64,000 nucleotides of DNA. Source: Candidatus Palauibacter polyketidifaciens (GTDB lineage Bacteria > Gemmatimonadota > Gemmatimonadetes > Palauibacterales > Palauibacteraceae). Below the pieces are notes generated by a model, which saw only the letters and a program-made list of their open reading frames with translations, had not been told where the DNA came from and did no database searches. The stretch lies in assembly GCF_947581785.1 (NCBI RefSeq), contig NZ_CANPVO010000019.1, forward strand, positions 21,904-85,903, read 5' to 3'. Numbering within the stretch: position 1 is the first letter of the stretch; each line of letters starts with the position of its first letter. Shown one piece after another: positions 26,048 through 35,151 of this stretch. The position numbers were made by a program, and so were the translations under genes.

Positions 26048-27735
26048 CCCGCGCGCCCATGAGCCGGAAGATCGATCCCATCACCTTCGAGGTCGTGCGC
26101 AACGCGCTCTCGTCGATCGCCGACGAGATGGCGCTCGTCGTCCTGCGGAGCGCCTACTCGCCGGTCGTGCGGGACGCCATGGACTACTCCACGGCCGTCT
26201 GCGACCGCCATGGACAGGTCGTCGCACAGGGGCTGACGCTGGCGGTTCAACTCGGTTCCTTCCCGGACGTCATGGAGGTGTTGCTGCGCGAATTCCGCGA
26301 CGACATGGCCCCCGGGGACATCTTCATCTGCAACGATCCCTACGGCTCGGGCGGCCAACACCTGCCCGACCTCTACGTCATCCAACCCCTCTTCGTCGAT
26401 GGGGCGGTGCACGGATACGCGGCGACGATGGCTCATCACAGCGACGTCGGCGGCATCGCGCCCGGGAGCGTCGCGATCCACGCGACCGAGATCTACCAGG
26501 AGGGCCTGCGGCTGCCGCTGCTCAAGCTCTACGAGGCGGGGGAACCGGACCGGAAGCTGTTCCGCATCATCGAGAAGAACACCCGCTCCCCCGTCCAGGT
26601 GCTGGGCGACCTGCGGGCCCAGCTCGCGGCGTGCCGCATCGCGGAGCGGGGATTCGGCCAGCTTGTCGACCGATACGGCGTGACGGAGCTGGAGACCTAC
26701 CTGGAGGAGCTCCACGACTTCGCCGAAACCCGGATGCGTGCCGAGATCGCGCGCATCCCCGACGGCACCTACCGCTTCGTCGACTGGATCGACGGGGTGG
26801 GGGACGACCCGGAACCGCTCCCCATCGCGGTCACGGTGACGGTGGACGGGGACATGATCGCGCTCGACTTCGCGGGCTCGGCCGGTCAGGTCCTGGCCGC
26901 GATCAACTGCCCGATGGCCATGGTCCGCTCCGCCGCGTACTGCGCCATCCGCTGTCTGGCCACGGACGACGTCCCCAACTGCGAAGGCTACATGCGCCCG
27001 ATCCGCATGAGCGCGCCCGCGGGCACGATCGTGAACCCGGTGGAGCCCGCCGCGTGCGCCGCCCGCGGCGTGATCGGCTATCGGGTGTTCGACGCGATCA
27101 TGGGCGCGATCGCCGAAGCCGTGCCGGAACTCGTCATCGCCGGCTGCGAAGGGGGGCCGACGCTGTTCTCGGTGGGCGGCCACCACGAGGGAAAACCGTT
27201 CGTGCTCACCGAAGTCCTCGTCAGTACCTGGGGCGCCCGGGCCGCGCGGGATGGCGTGGAAGGCATCTCCAACCCCGCGGCCAACCTCTCGAACCAGCCG
27301 GTCGAGTTGATCGAGGCGGAATTGCCGCTCGAGGTCACCCGGTACGGACTGGTCCCCGATTCCGGCGGCGCCGGCAAACACCGGGGCGGCCTCGCGTCGG
27401 TGCGGGAGTTCCGCTTCCTCGCCGAGCGCTCCGAATTCACGATCCGCACCGACCGCCGCGACTACCCGCCGTACGGCATCGCCGGCGGCCATCCCGGCGT
27501 ACCGTCGGCCAACACGCTGATCGACCGTGACGGCGAGCACGAGGTGCCGACGATGCCCATGAAGAGCTTCATCGCGCGAAGAGGCGACATCTTCCGCATG
27601 GTCTCCGCGGGCGGCGGCGGCTACGGCGATCCGCGCGAGCGGGACCCGGTCGCCGTGCTGGGGGACGTTCGGGAGGGGAAGCTGACCCGCGCGGCGGCCC
27701 GCGACCTTTACGGCGTCGACATTACAGGCGACTGA
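26044..27735 (+). CDS. hyuB: Hydantoinase/oxoprolinase B subunit (HyuB-like)
   Basis: 563 residues beginning with KIDPITFEVVRNALSSIADEM, the standard HyuB N-terminus, followed by YSTAVCDRHGQVVAQG, FICNDPYGSGGQHLPDL and the AHHSDVGGIAPGS motif. The C-terminal half has PDSGGAGKHRGGLASVREF. It forms the catalytic pair with HyuA. An ATG at 26059 is an alternative start. The gene converges on the D-aminoacylase gene with only six nt between stops. Confidence 0.9.
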   Translation: MTRAPMSRKIDPITFEVVRNALSSIADEMALVVLRSAYSPVVRDAMDYSTAVCDRHGQVVAQGLTLAVQLGSFPDVMEVLLREFRDDMAPGDIFICNDPYGSGGQHLPDLYVIQPLFVDGAVHGYAATMAHHSDVGGIAPGSVAIHATEIYQEGLRLPLLKLYEAGEPDRKLFRIIEKNTRSPVQVLGDLRAQLAACRIAERGFGQLVDRYGVTELETYLEELHDFAETRMRAEIARIPDGTYRFVDWIDGVGDDPEPLPIAVTVTVDGDMIALDFAGSAGQVLAAINCPMAMVRSAAYCAIRCLATDDVPNCEGYMRPIRMSAPAGTIVNPVEPAACAARGVIGYRVFDAIMGAIAEAVPELVIAGCEGGPTLFSVGGHHEGKPFVLTEVLVSTWGARAARDGVEGISNPAANLSNQPVELIEAELPLEVTRYGLVPDSGGAGKHRGGLASVREFRFLAERSEFTIRTDRRDYPPYGIAGGHPGVPSANTLIDRDGEHEVPTMPMKSFIARRGDIFRMVSAGGGGYGDPRERDPVAVLGDVREGKLTRAAARDLYGVDITGD

Positions 27736-27741
27736 GCCGGC

Positions 27742-29316
27742 CTAAGCCCCTTTTCGCAGCACGGCGCCGGCCCGTTCGCCGGTGAGGGCCCCGTCGCGAA
27801 GGGTGACGGTGCCGTTGACCACGACGTGGCGCATGCCCGTCGCGAGCCGGTTGGGTTCGAAGGTGGTGCCGGTGTCGGCAAACGTCTCCGGTTCGAACGC
27901 GACGACATCGGCGCGCATGCCCGGCTTGAGCAGACCCCGATCCGGGAGGCCGACGATCTCAGCCGGCAGGCCGCTGAGCCGATACACCGCCTCCTCGGGC
28001 GTGAGCCGACCCGTCTCCCGGACCATGAAGCGCCAGAACCAGGAGGCCCACGTGTAGGCGCCCATGAAGGAGGCGCCCGCAAGCGGTCCGGTCAGGGCGA
28101 GCGCCGTGGCGTCGGAGGCCGGCACGCAGAGTTCATGGGAGAACACGTCCTCCTGCTGATCCTCCGAATAGGCGCGGAGGAGCACCATGGGAGCCTTTTC
28201 AGCGCCGATGCTGTCGAGGAGAAGGTCACAGGCGGCGTCGAGGGCCGTGGTGCCCCGGCGGCGCGCGATCTCCTCGAAATCGAGGCGCGCCATCTCCGGC
28301 CAGACCTCGTTGTCCGCGAGGTAAATCCGACCCCAGTCTTCGAGCCCCGTGATGATGGATTTATGGGCACCGATCCGCGCCCGAACTTCAGGCGTCTCAA
28401 GCAGTCGTGCCTGGTCCTTCGGGCTCGCGTTCAGCACCTGCGGGGGGAGCATCGCGTAGAGGAAGGTCAGGCCGAAAAGGCGCGTGTGCATGTCGAACGC
28501 GATGTCGTCGCCCGCGGCTCTGGCGGCGTCCACAAGGTCGATGCAGCGCTTCGTCTGGTCGGGCCCGCTTCTGGGGGCGAGGTGGGAAACCTGGAGTCGG
28601 ATGCCCGCGTGGCGGGCAGTGCGAATCGCCTCGGCCACCGCCTCGTCGGCGCGGTCCTCGCGCTCCCGCGTGTGGGTCGCGTAGAAGCCGCCCCGCCGCG
28701 CCGCGACCCGGGCGAGTTCCGTGATCTCCGCCTCACCGGCGCCCTGCTCCGGCGCGTACTCCAGACCCGTGGAGTAGCCCCAGGCGCCCGCTTCCAGCCC
28801 CTCCTCCAGCAGCCGCGTCATGGCCGCGACTTCGTCGTCCGTCGCCGGACGGCCCTCCAGTCCCAGCGTGGCCAGGCGCAGCTGCCCGTTCGGGACCAGC
28901 GTCATGACGTTGACGGCGGGTGCGGCCTCCTCGAGCCGATCCAGATATGCGGCGGGCGTGGACCAGTCCAGCGGCAGGCTGCCGTCGAAGCCGTAGATGA
29001 TGCGGCTCGACAACTCCGCATCCCTGATCGGAAAGCAGCCATGACCGCAGTTGCCGATGACCTCCGTCGTCACGCCCTGGTGGATGGCGCTGACCGCCCG
29101 CGGGTCCACGAGTAGCGTGTAGTCGGAGTGGCTGTGCACGTCGATGAAGCCGGGCGCGACGGCGAGACCGCGGGCGTCCAGCTCGGTGGCCGCTTCCGCC
29201 TCGACGGCACCCACGTGGGTAATCCGGCCCTCGTGAACGATCACATCGGCCCTGACCGGCTCCGCCCCCGTGCCGTCGAACACCAGACCGCCGCGAATGA
29301 CCAGGTCAGGGCTCAT
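27742..29316 (-). CDS. N-acyl-D-amino-acid deacylase family amidohydrolase
   Basis: 524 residues; ATG at 29316. LVIRGGLVFDGTGAEPVRADV opens the composite domain, APGFIDVHSHSDYTLLVDP carries the HxH metal motif, and EVIGNCGHGCFPI supplies the Cys that bridges the metals in D-aminoacylases. GFYATHTREREDRADEAVAEA and LQVSHLAP hold the later His residues. D-aminoacylases release D-amino acids from N-acyl derivatives; related enzymes act on N-carbamoyl or dipeptide substrates. It ends a three-gene operon and faces hyuAB, suggesting a shared catabolic task on N-acylated or cyclic amino-acid derivatives. Confidence 0.88.
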   Translation of the reverse strand: MSPDLVIRGGLVFDGTGAEPVRADVIVHEGRITHVGAVEAEAATELDARGLAVAPGFIDVHSHSDYTLLVDPRAVSAIHQGVTTEVIGNCGHGCFPIRDAELSSRIIYGFDGSLPLDWSTPAAYLDRLEEAAPAVNVMTLVPNGQLRLATLGLEGRPATDDEVAAMTRLLEEGLEAGAWGYSTGLEYAPEQGAGEAEITELARVAARRGGFYATHTREREDRADEAVAEAIRTARHAGIRLQVSHLAPRSGPDQTKRCIDLVDAARAAGDDIAFDMHTRLFGLTFLYAMLPPQVLNASPKDQARLLETPEVRARIGAHKSIITGLEDWGRIYLADNEVWPEMARLDFEEIARRRGTTALDAACDLLLDSIGAEKAPMVLLRAYSEDQQEDVFSHELCVPASDATALALTGPLAGASFMGAYTWASWFWRFMVRETGRLTPEEAVYRLSGLPAEIVGLPDRGLLKPGMRADVVAFEPETFADTGTTFEPNRLATGMRHVVVNGTVTLRDGALTGERAGAVLRKGA

Positions 29317-29348
29317 GGAATCGGGTCGCTCGTCGTGACGCTCGGGTT

Positions 29349-30329
29349 CTAGCCCGGAGGGTAGGCATCGGCGATGCGGGCGCGCTGGCGGACCAGGGCG
29401 AGGACCACGTCGATCGTGGGAGTGGGGACGTCGACCATGCGCCCCATCTCCTGGACTGCCGTGACGAGGGCGTCGATCTCCATCGGACGACCCTTGTCGA
29501 GGTCCTGCAGCATCGAGGTACGGTGCTCGCCCACGGCCGCGATCCCCTCGATTCGCCGCTCGATGTCGATCGAAAAGCGGGCGCCCAGGGCTTCGGCCAC
29601 GGCCTGTCCTTCGAGCATCATCGCCTTCGCGACCGCGCGCGTGTCGGGGTCTCCGGCTATGGTCCCCAGCGTCCCCAGCGTGAGCGCGCTGATCGGGTTG
29701 AAGGCGAGGTTCCCCCACAGCTTCACCCACATCTCGTTCCGGATCCCCCGGACCGGAGCCCGGAAGCCGGCTTCGATCATCGCCTTCGCGAGCCGCCGCA
29801 CGCGTTCGGTCTTCTCGCCGCTGGGCTCGCCGAGCGTGAACCGGTTGTATTTCAGGTGCCGGATGACGCCGGGTTCCGACACCTCGGTGGCCGCATACAC
29901 GACGCAGCCGATCACGCGTTCCGGACCGATCCCGTCCCACTGCACGCCGCCGGGGTCGAGGCTCTCGAGGCGGCGGTCCCGCCACGGTCCCTCGAGTTCG
30001 TAGAAGTACCACCACGGGAGACCGTTCGTCGCCATGACGACGGCGGTGTCGGGCCCGAGCAGCGGCTGCATCGGCTCCACGATCCAGGGGACGGAATGCG
30101 CCTTGAGCGTGACGATCACGTAGTCCTGAGGCCCCGCCTCCGACGGATCGTCCGTGCAGACCGGGTGCGCGACACGCTCCTCGCCGTCGATCAGCAGCCG
30201 CACGCCGTGTTGTCGCATCGCCTTCAGGTGGGGGCCGCGCGCGATGAGGGTGACGTCCCGCCCCGCGAGAGAAAGCTGCGCGCCGAGGTATCCCCCGATC
30301 GCGCCGGCCCCGTAGATGCAGATCCGCAT
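29349..30329 (-). CDS. Ketopantoate reductase (PanE/ApbA)-family oxidoreductase
   Basis: 326 residues. N-terminal CIYGAGAIGGYLGAQLS is the NADP-binding GxGxxG; VTLKAHSVPWIV matches the family strand with catalytic Lys; the C-terminal domain has MWVKLWGNLAFNPISALT and DLDKGRPMEIDAL, both signature stretches. Known members reduce 2-dehydropantoate, but many paralogues in catabolic operons act on other 2-oxo acids. Because it sits between an acyl-CoA synthetase and a D-aminoacylase, not with pantothenate genes, I do not assign panE. panB at 45434 is far away. Confidence 0.85.
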   Translation of the reverse strand: MRICIYGAGAIGGYLGAQLSLAGRDVTLIARGPHLKAMRQHGVRLLIDGEERVAHPVCTDDPSEAGPQDYVIVTLKAHSVPWIVEPMQPLLGPDTAVVMATNGLPWWYFYELEGPWRDRRLESLDPGGVQWDGIGPERVIGCVVYAATEVSEPGVIRHLKYNRFTLGEPSGEKTERVRRLAKAMIEAGFRAPVRGIRNEMWVKLWGNLAFNPISALTLGTLGTIAGDPDTRAVAKAMMLEGQAVAEALGARFSIDIERRIEGIAAVGEHRTSMLQDLDKGRPMEIDALVTAVQEMGRMVDVPTPTIDVVLALVRQRARIADAYPPG

Positions 30330-30342
30330 CAGCCGGCGGCGG

Positions 30343-31914
30343 TCAGGTCAGGCCGAGCTTCTCGGCCATGCCGATGCGCTGGAGCTTGCCGGTGGGACCC
30401 TTGGGGATGTCGTCCATGATGAGAATCTTCCGCGGCACCTTGAAGTCGGCGAGGCGGTCCGCCGCGAACGCCCGGATCTCCTCCGGCGTCGCGGTCATGC
30501 CCAGGCGGAGTACCGCCGCGGCCGCGACCTCCTCGCCCAGCTTGGGGTGCGGCACCGCAAACGCCACCACCTGGCGGATCGCGGGATGGTCGAGGATCGC
30601 CTCGTCGATCTCGCGCGGCGATATCTTCTCCCCGCCGCGGTTGATGATCTCCTTCAGACGACCCGTGATCCTCAGGTATCCCTCGGCATCCATCACGCCC
30701 TCGTCGCCCGTGCGCAACCACCCATCCGTGAACGCCTCGGCGTTCGCCGCGGGGTTGTTCTCGTATCCCCGCGTGACGTTCGCGCCGCGAATCACGATCT
30801 CGCCCACTTCGCCCGCCGGCAGGAGCTGCCGGCCCGCCTCGGCCATCACCGACACCTCGGGGCCGGCCGCGACACCCACCGTCCCCGGCTTCCGCACCGC
30901 GGGGGGGAGCGGGTTGCTCGTCATCTGGTGTGCGGCCTCGGTCATGGCGTACGACTCGATGACCGGCACGCCGAACGTCGCCTCGAGTTCCGCCATCACC
31001 TGCGGCAGGAGGGGAGCCGAGGCCGAGCGGATGAAGCGCAGGCCGGCCCGTTCGATCACGTCCCGATTCCTTGGCGCGCGCACGAGGATCGCCTGGTGCA
31101 TGGTGGGAACGGCCGAGTAGTAGGTCGGCCGCGCCTCATCAAGCCACGCATAGAAACGAAGCGCGTTGAAACCGGGCGTGGCGAACATCGAGGCGCCAGC
31201 GCGGAGCGGGGCGAGGACCGCGGCGATGAGCCCGTGGATGTGGAACAGCGGCATCACGTTCAGACAGCGGTCGGCGGCCGTGAGGCGCAGCGTGTGCGCG
31301 ACGTTGTGCGCCGAGGCGCACACGTTCCGGTGCGAGAGCGGCACGATCTTGGGCCGGGAGGTCGTCCCGGAGGTGTGCAGGATGAGGGCGACGTCGTCCT
31401 CTTCCGCGAGGCCGCCCCGGAGGGCGTTCGCTGCCGGGGTCCCGTTCTCGGGGCCCTCGCTGCCCGACCCGTTCCCGCCGGTGCGCGACCGCGCCAGGTG
31501 GAACGTTCCGGCCGGCGCCTCCGGGTCGACGCACAACTCGAGTATCGCGATCCCCCGTTCCACGGCCGCGGCCCGCGCCGGCGAGTCGATCCCGAATTCC
31601 AGGATGACCGCCTTCGCGTCGAGATCCGAGAGATAGAACTCGTATTCCGGCTGCCGGTAGACGGGGTTCAGCGGCGCAGCCGTGGCCGCGCACGCCACGG
31701 AGACAAAGGCGGAGGCCATCTCGGGCCCGTTGGGGAGGACGATCGCCACCCGATCGTTCCGCCCGATGCCGAACCGGTTAAGGGCGGTCACGGTCTCTTC
31801 GACCTGGCGGCGCAGGCCCGTGAAGTCGAGCGGATCGCGGCCGGGGGCGTCGATGGCGGGACTCTCCCCCGAACCGCCCGCGAGCAGTTCCCAGACGGTG
31901 ACGGTATCCGGCAT
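30343..31914 (-). CDS. Acyl-CoA synthetase resembling oxalate-CoA ligase
   Basis: 523 residues of the AMP-forming ANL superfamily. P-loop ILHTSGTTSRPKIVPLSHRN, then MPLFHIHGLIAAVLAPL, YSAVPTMHQAIL, AMTEAAHQMTSNPLPP, and the hinge/C-domain TGDEGVMDAEGYLRITGRLKE with INRGGEKISP and terminal GPTGKLQR (catalytic Lys). The HIHGL, TMHQ and TEA(A/S)H segments are those of plant and fungal oxalyl-CoA synthetases, so a short dicarboxylate such as oxalate is a reasonable guess. No oxalyl-CoA decarboxylase or formyl-CoA transferase is nearby, so the substrate remains open. First gene of the operon with the two downstream genes (13- and 32-nt gaps). Confidence 0.85.
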   Translation of the reverse strand: MPDTVTVWELLAGGSGESPAIDAPGRDPLDFTGLRRQVEETVTALNRFGIGRNDRVAIVLPNGPEMASAFVSVACAATAAPLNPVYRQPEYEFYLSDLDAKAVILEFGIDSPARAAAVERGIAILELCVDPEAPAGTFHLARSRTGGNGSGSEGPENGTPAANALRGGLAEEDDVALILHTSGTTSRPKIVPLSHRNVCASAHNVAHTLRLTAADRCLNVMPLFHIHGLIAAVLAPLRAGASMFATPGFNALRFYAWLDEARPTYYSAVPTMHQAILVRAPRNRDVIERAGLRFIRSASAPLLPQVMAELEATFGVPVIESYAMTEAAHQMTSNPLPPAVRKPGTVGVAAGPEVSVMAEAGRQLLPAGEVGEIVIRGANVTRGYENNPAANAEAFTDGWLRTGDEGVMDAEGYLRITGRLKEIINRGGEKISPREIDEAILDHPAIRQVVAFAVPHPKLGEEVAAAAVLRLGMTATPEEIRAFAADRLADFKVPRKILIMDDIPKGPTGKLQRIGMAEKLGLT

Positions 31915-31987
31915 GGTCAGGTCAGGCCGGCCTGACGTCGCCGGGCTTGGTTGAAGGTTCTCGGCACGGACAGCCGACCGCGTAAGC

Positions 31988-33760
31988 TCAGCAGGAGACG
32001 CAGCGGTGGTTGTTCTTCGCCCCCAGACTCTCGAGCAGAGCGATCGTCTCCGGGAACGGCTGCACGCGCTGCACCGGCCCGTTGGCCAGGTCGACGGTCG
32101 TCTGGCCGTTGCGGGCCACGAGCGTCACGTCGGCGCCCTGCTCGACGAGATAGAGGATCATCTCGTTGTCGCCGCGCGAGGCGGCGTGGTGGGCGGGCGT
32201 GTAGCCGTTGTGGTCGCGCGCGTTCACGTCGGCGCCGAGCTCCTCGACGAGGAACTTCATGGCGGGGAGCCAGCCGTCCGGTATATGGCGGTGGGAATTG
32301 CCGGCGAAACCCTGCCCGTAGCCGACGCCGGCCGCCGCATGGATGGGGTGGACGGCCGGACCGCCGACGGGGATCGGGTCGAGACCGGAGTGATCGATGT
32401 TGTCTCCGCCGCGGCGGTAACGCCGCTCCGGAACCTTCGCCGTCGGAGTCGCGGCATCGGCACCGTATTCGAGGAGCAGCTTCATGGCTTCGATGTCGAG
32501 CGCGTGCGCGGCCCGCCAGAAGGGCGTGGCGCCGGTGCGGTCGACGCCGAGCAGGTCGCGGTTGTACGTCGTGAACCAGAGCGACTTCTTCAGCCGCGGG
32601 TTCGGATCGACGCCCGCTTCGAGCAGCGTGCGCATCACGTCGAGGTACGACCACTCCTGCTGGTGCACGTCGGTGGGCTGCGGGTGCCGGGCCTTCGGCG
32701 CCCAGTGCATGTTGAGCGCCGCGTAGAGCGGCGTGGCGCCGGCGTCGCTCGCGAGGTTGGGATCGGCGCCGCGCGCGAAGAGTTCCATCGCGAGATCGAA
32801 GTGTCCGTTGATCATCGCGATGAGCAGCGGGGTCGTGTCGTCCGCGGCGCTCCGCTGATCGATGTCCGCACCCTTGTCGAGCAGGACCAGCGCCGCGTCG
32901 CGATGGCCCTCGCGGGCCGCGAGCAACAGCGCCGTCAACCCACCGTGCGTGCCGACGAGGTCGGCGTAGTTGCCCAGGCAGCCGGAGCAGGTGGGCTCCT
33001 CGGGGTCCTCGAGCCGCACGGTCTGGAGGCCGGGGCCGGGGCCGGCGGTGGGCTTGGGGGCGGCTTCGCGCCGTGACGGGGCCGGCGGCGTACGGCCGGC
33101 CCGGAGCGCGGCCACGCGGGCATTGCGTTCGCGGCGGTCGAGCTGGTCCCACGCGTCCCGGGCGACGATGTCGAGCACGTACGCGGTGAGCGAGGCGTCG
33201 GCCCCCGCGTCGATGAGGGCACTCACCGAGCCGGCGCGGCCCGCCGCCGCGGCGAACATGAGCGGCGTCTGGCCCCATTCAGGCTCCCGGGCGTCCGCAT
33301 CGGCGCCGTGGCGCAACAGCGCCTCAACCGCCTCCGGCGACCCGGCCGAGGCCGCGAAGTGCAGCGCGGTCGCGCCGGTCGAGGTCGCCGCGTCCGCGTC
33401 CGCTCCCGCCTTCAGCAGCGCCCCTACAAGCAGACCGTGTGCCGCCCGGCTCGCTACGTGGAGCGGCGTGTGCCCGCCCAGCCGCGTGCCCGCCTCGAGG
33501 TCCGCGCCCGCGTCGATCAGCACCTCGGCCACGTCGAGCCGCCCCTTCATCGCGGCCCAGTGGAGTGCCGTCATGCCGTCGCCCAGGGCGCCGTTCACGT
33601 CCTCGCCCGCGACGAGCAGCGACCGCACGGCGTCCAGGTCGCCGCGCATGGCCGCATCGGCCACCGGAGCATCCGGCCCGGTCGGCGACCCGGCCGGCGC
33701 CGCCGCCCCCAGCGCGAGCAGCGCCGCGGCCGCGAAGACGATCGATCGCGCGCGCCGCAT
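31988..33760 (-). CDS. Secreted ankyrin-repeat protein
   Basis: 590 residues with an N-terminal signal (IVFAAAALLALGAAAPAG). At least nine ankyrin repeats are readable, in two blocks split by a low-complexity Pro/Ala linker about residues 225-270: GMTALHWAAMKGRLDVAEVLIDAGADL, GHTPLHVASRAAHGLLVGALLKAGAD, GATALHFAASAGSPEAVEALLRHGAD and later GYTPAHHAASRGDNEMILYLVEQGAD (each shown in part). It is third in the DUF1592-DUF1552-ankyrin operon, its ATG sharing one base with the upstream stop (TGATG). Ankyrin repeats mediate protein binding; the partner may be one of the two co-translated proteins. Confidence 0.88.
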   Translation of the reverse strand: MRRARSIVFAAAALLALGAAAPAGSPTGPDAPVADAAMRGDLDAVRSLLVAGEDVNGALGDGMTALHWAAMKGRLDVAEVLIDAGADLEAGTRLGGHTPLHVASRAAHGLLVGALLKAGADADAATSTGATALHFAASAGSPEAVEALLRHGADADAREPEWGQTPLMFAAAAGRAGSVSALIDAGADASLTAYVLDIVARDAWDQLDRRERNARVAALRAGRTPPAPSRREAAPKPTAGPGPGLQTVRLEDPEEPTCSGCLGNYADLVGTHGGLTALLLAAREGHRDAALVLLDKGADIDQRSAADDTTPLLIAMINGHFDLAMELFARGADPNLASDAGATPLYAALNMHWAPKARHPQPTDVHQQEWSYLDVMRTLLEAGVDPNPRLKKSLWFTTYNRDLLGVDRTGATPFWRAAHALDIEAMKLLLEYGADAATPTAKVPERRYRRGGDNIDHSGLDPIPVGGPAVHPIHAAAGVGYGQGFAGNSHRHIPDGWLPAMKFLVEELGADVNARDHNGYTPAHHAASRGDNEMILYLVEQGADVTLVARNGQTTVDLANGPVQRVQPFPETIALLESLGAKNNHRCVSC

Positions 33761-35151
33761 CAGTCCGCCGCCTCCGCGAAGGAGAACGACCCGGTGCTGT
33801 TCCCGAAGCTCGTCATGTCGTCCATCCCGAGCCGATGCATGAGGCTCAACATCACGTTCGCCATCGGCGTCCCCGGCGCGGCCCGCAGGTGCAGGTTGCC
33901 CTCCATCCTTCCGTGCGCGCCGCCCACCACGAAGAGCGGGCACCGCTTGTGGTTGTGCACGTTCGGATCCCCCATCGGCGACCCGTAGACGATCATCGTC
34001 TTGTCGAGCAGGTGCGTGTCCCCCTCCATCGACTCCTTCAGGCGGTCGAGGAAGTACGGGACGAGCCCGACGTGGTAGCGGTTGATCTGCGCGAAGTCCG
34101 TGATGTTGTTCTCGTTGTCACCGTGGTGCGATGCCGGATGGAAGCCGTTGTCGATCCCGCTCTCCGGATAGACCCGCCCCGACGCGTCCCGTCCCATCTT
34201 GAACGAGAACACGCGCGTCATGTCCGCCTGGAACGCGAGCGCCTGCAGGTCGAACATCAGCTTCACGTGCTCGTCGAACGAATCGGGCACGCCCGCCGGC
34301 GCCTCCGGAAGGTCCCGGTTCTCGCCGGACTCGTTGCGCGCCACGACCCGCTGGATACGGCGCTCGATCTCCCGCACGTTCTCCAGGTAGCGGTCCATGC
34401 GCTGCCGGTCGGAAGGATCGAGCCGGCCCTTCAGGCTCGCGACCTCGCCGGTGAGGAAGTCGAGGATGCTGGCGCTCGAGCGCTGCCGCGCCGCACGCGC
34501 CTCCGGCGTCCCGCCCGCCCCGAAGAGCTGGTCGAAGGCGACCCGCGGATCCCGGATCATCGGAAGCGGCTGCGTCGGCGACGACCAGCTGATCGTGTCC
34601 GTGTAAACGCACGCGTACCCGTACGCGCAGCCCCCCGCCTGGTCGACGTTCTCGATGCAGAGCTGCATGGACGGGATCGGCGTGTCCTGCCCGAACCGGT
34701 TCGCGTACAACTGGTCCATCGAGGTTCCCACGAAGACGTCCGAACTCTCCGTCTGTTTCGGATGCGCCTGGGTGAGGAACGTCGCGCTCGACCGGAAGTG
34801 GTCGCCCCCGATTTCCTTCGGCTGTCTGGCTTCGGCCGGCTCGACGTCCGTATCGCTGATGATCGTGAGAAGATCCCGGTACGGCTCGAGCGAACTCAAC
34901 GCGGTCGGCGACAGGTCGAACGCCCGGCCCGTCGCCGCGGGAGACCAGTAGTTCTGCGCCGCCCCGAACCCGCTGCTGCCCGCCGAGCCATGCACCATCT
35001 CGATGCAGACGAGCCGCGTCGGATCCGCGACCTCACGCGCCCACAGCCGGCCCGCCGGCACCATCGCGTCGAGGAGCGGCAGAGCGACGGTCGCCCCCGC
35101 GCCTCGCAGGAACGTGCGGCGAGAGAGGTGTTTCCCTGTGATGAACTCCAT
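33760..35151 (-). CDS. DUF1552 family protein with Tat signal
   Basis: 463 residues. The N-terminus KHLSRRTFLRGAGATVALPLLDAM is a twin-arginine signal. The body matches DUF1552: AGSSGFGAAQNYWSPAATG, ISDTDVEPAEA, HFRSSATFLTQAHPKQT, GTSMDQLYANRFG and FHPASHHGDNENNI. The family is widespread in Planctomycetota, Acidobacteriota and Gemmatimonadota, nearly always next to DUF1592 proteins; its function is not established. Tat export suggests a folded, possibly cofactor-bearing protein. The start shares one base with the DUF1592 stop (TGATG), as does its stop with the ankyrin gene start. Confidence 0.9.
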   Translation of the reverse strand: MEFITGKHLSRRTFLRGAGATVALPLLDAMVPAGRLWAREVADPTRLVCIEMVHGSAGSSGFGAAQNYWSPAATGRAFDLSPTALSSLEPYRDLLTIISDTDVEPAEARQPKEIGGDHFRSSATFLTQAHPKQTESSDVFVGTSMDQLYANRFGQDTPIPSMQLCIENVDQAGGCAYGYACVYTDTISWSSPTQPLPMIRDPRVAFDQLFGAGGTPEARAARQRSSASILDFLTGEVASLKGRLDPSDRQRMDRYLENVREIERRIQRVVARNESGENRDLPEAPAGVPDSFDEHVKLMFDLQALAFQADMTRVFSFKMGRDASGRVYPESGIDNGFHPASHHGDNENNITDFAQINRYHVGLVPYFLDRLKESMEGDTHLLDKTMIVYGSPMGDPNVHNHKRCPLFVVGGAHGRMEGNLHLRAAPGTPMANVMLSLMHRLGMDDMTSFGNSTGSFSFAEAAD

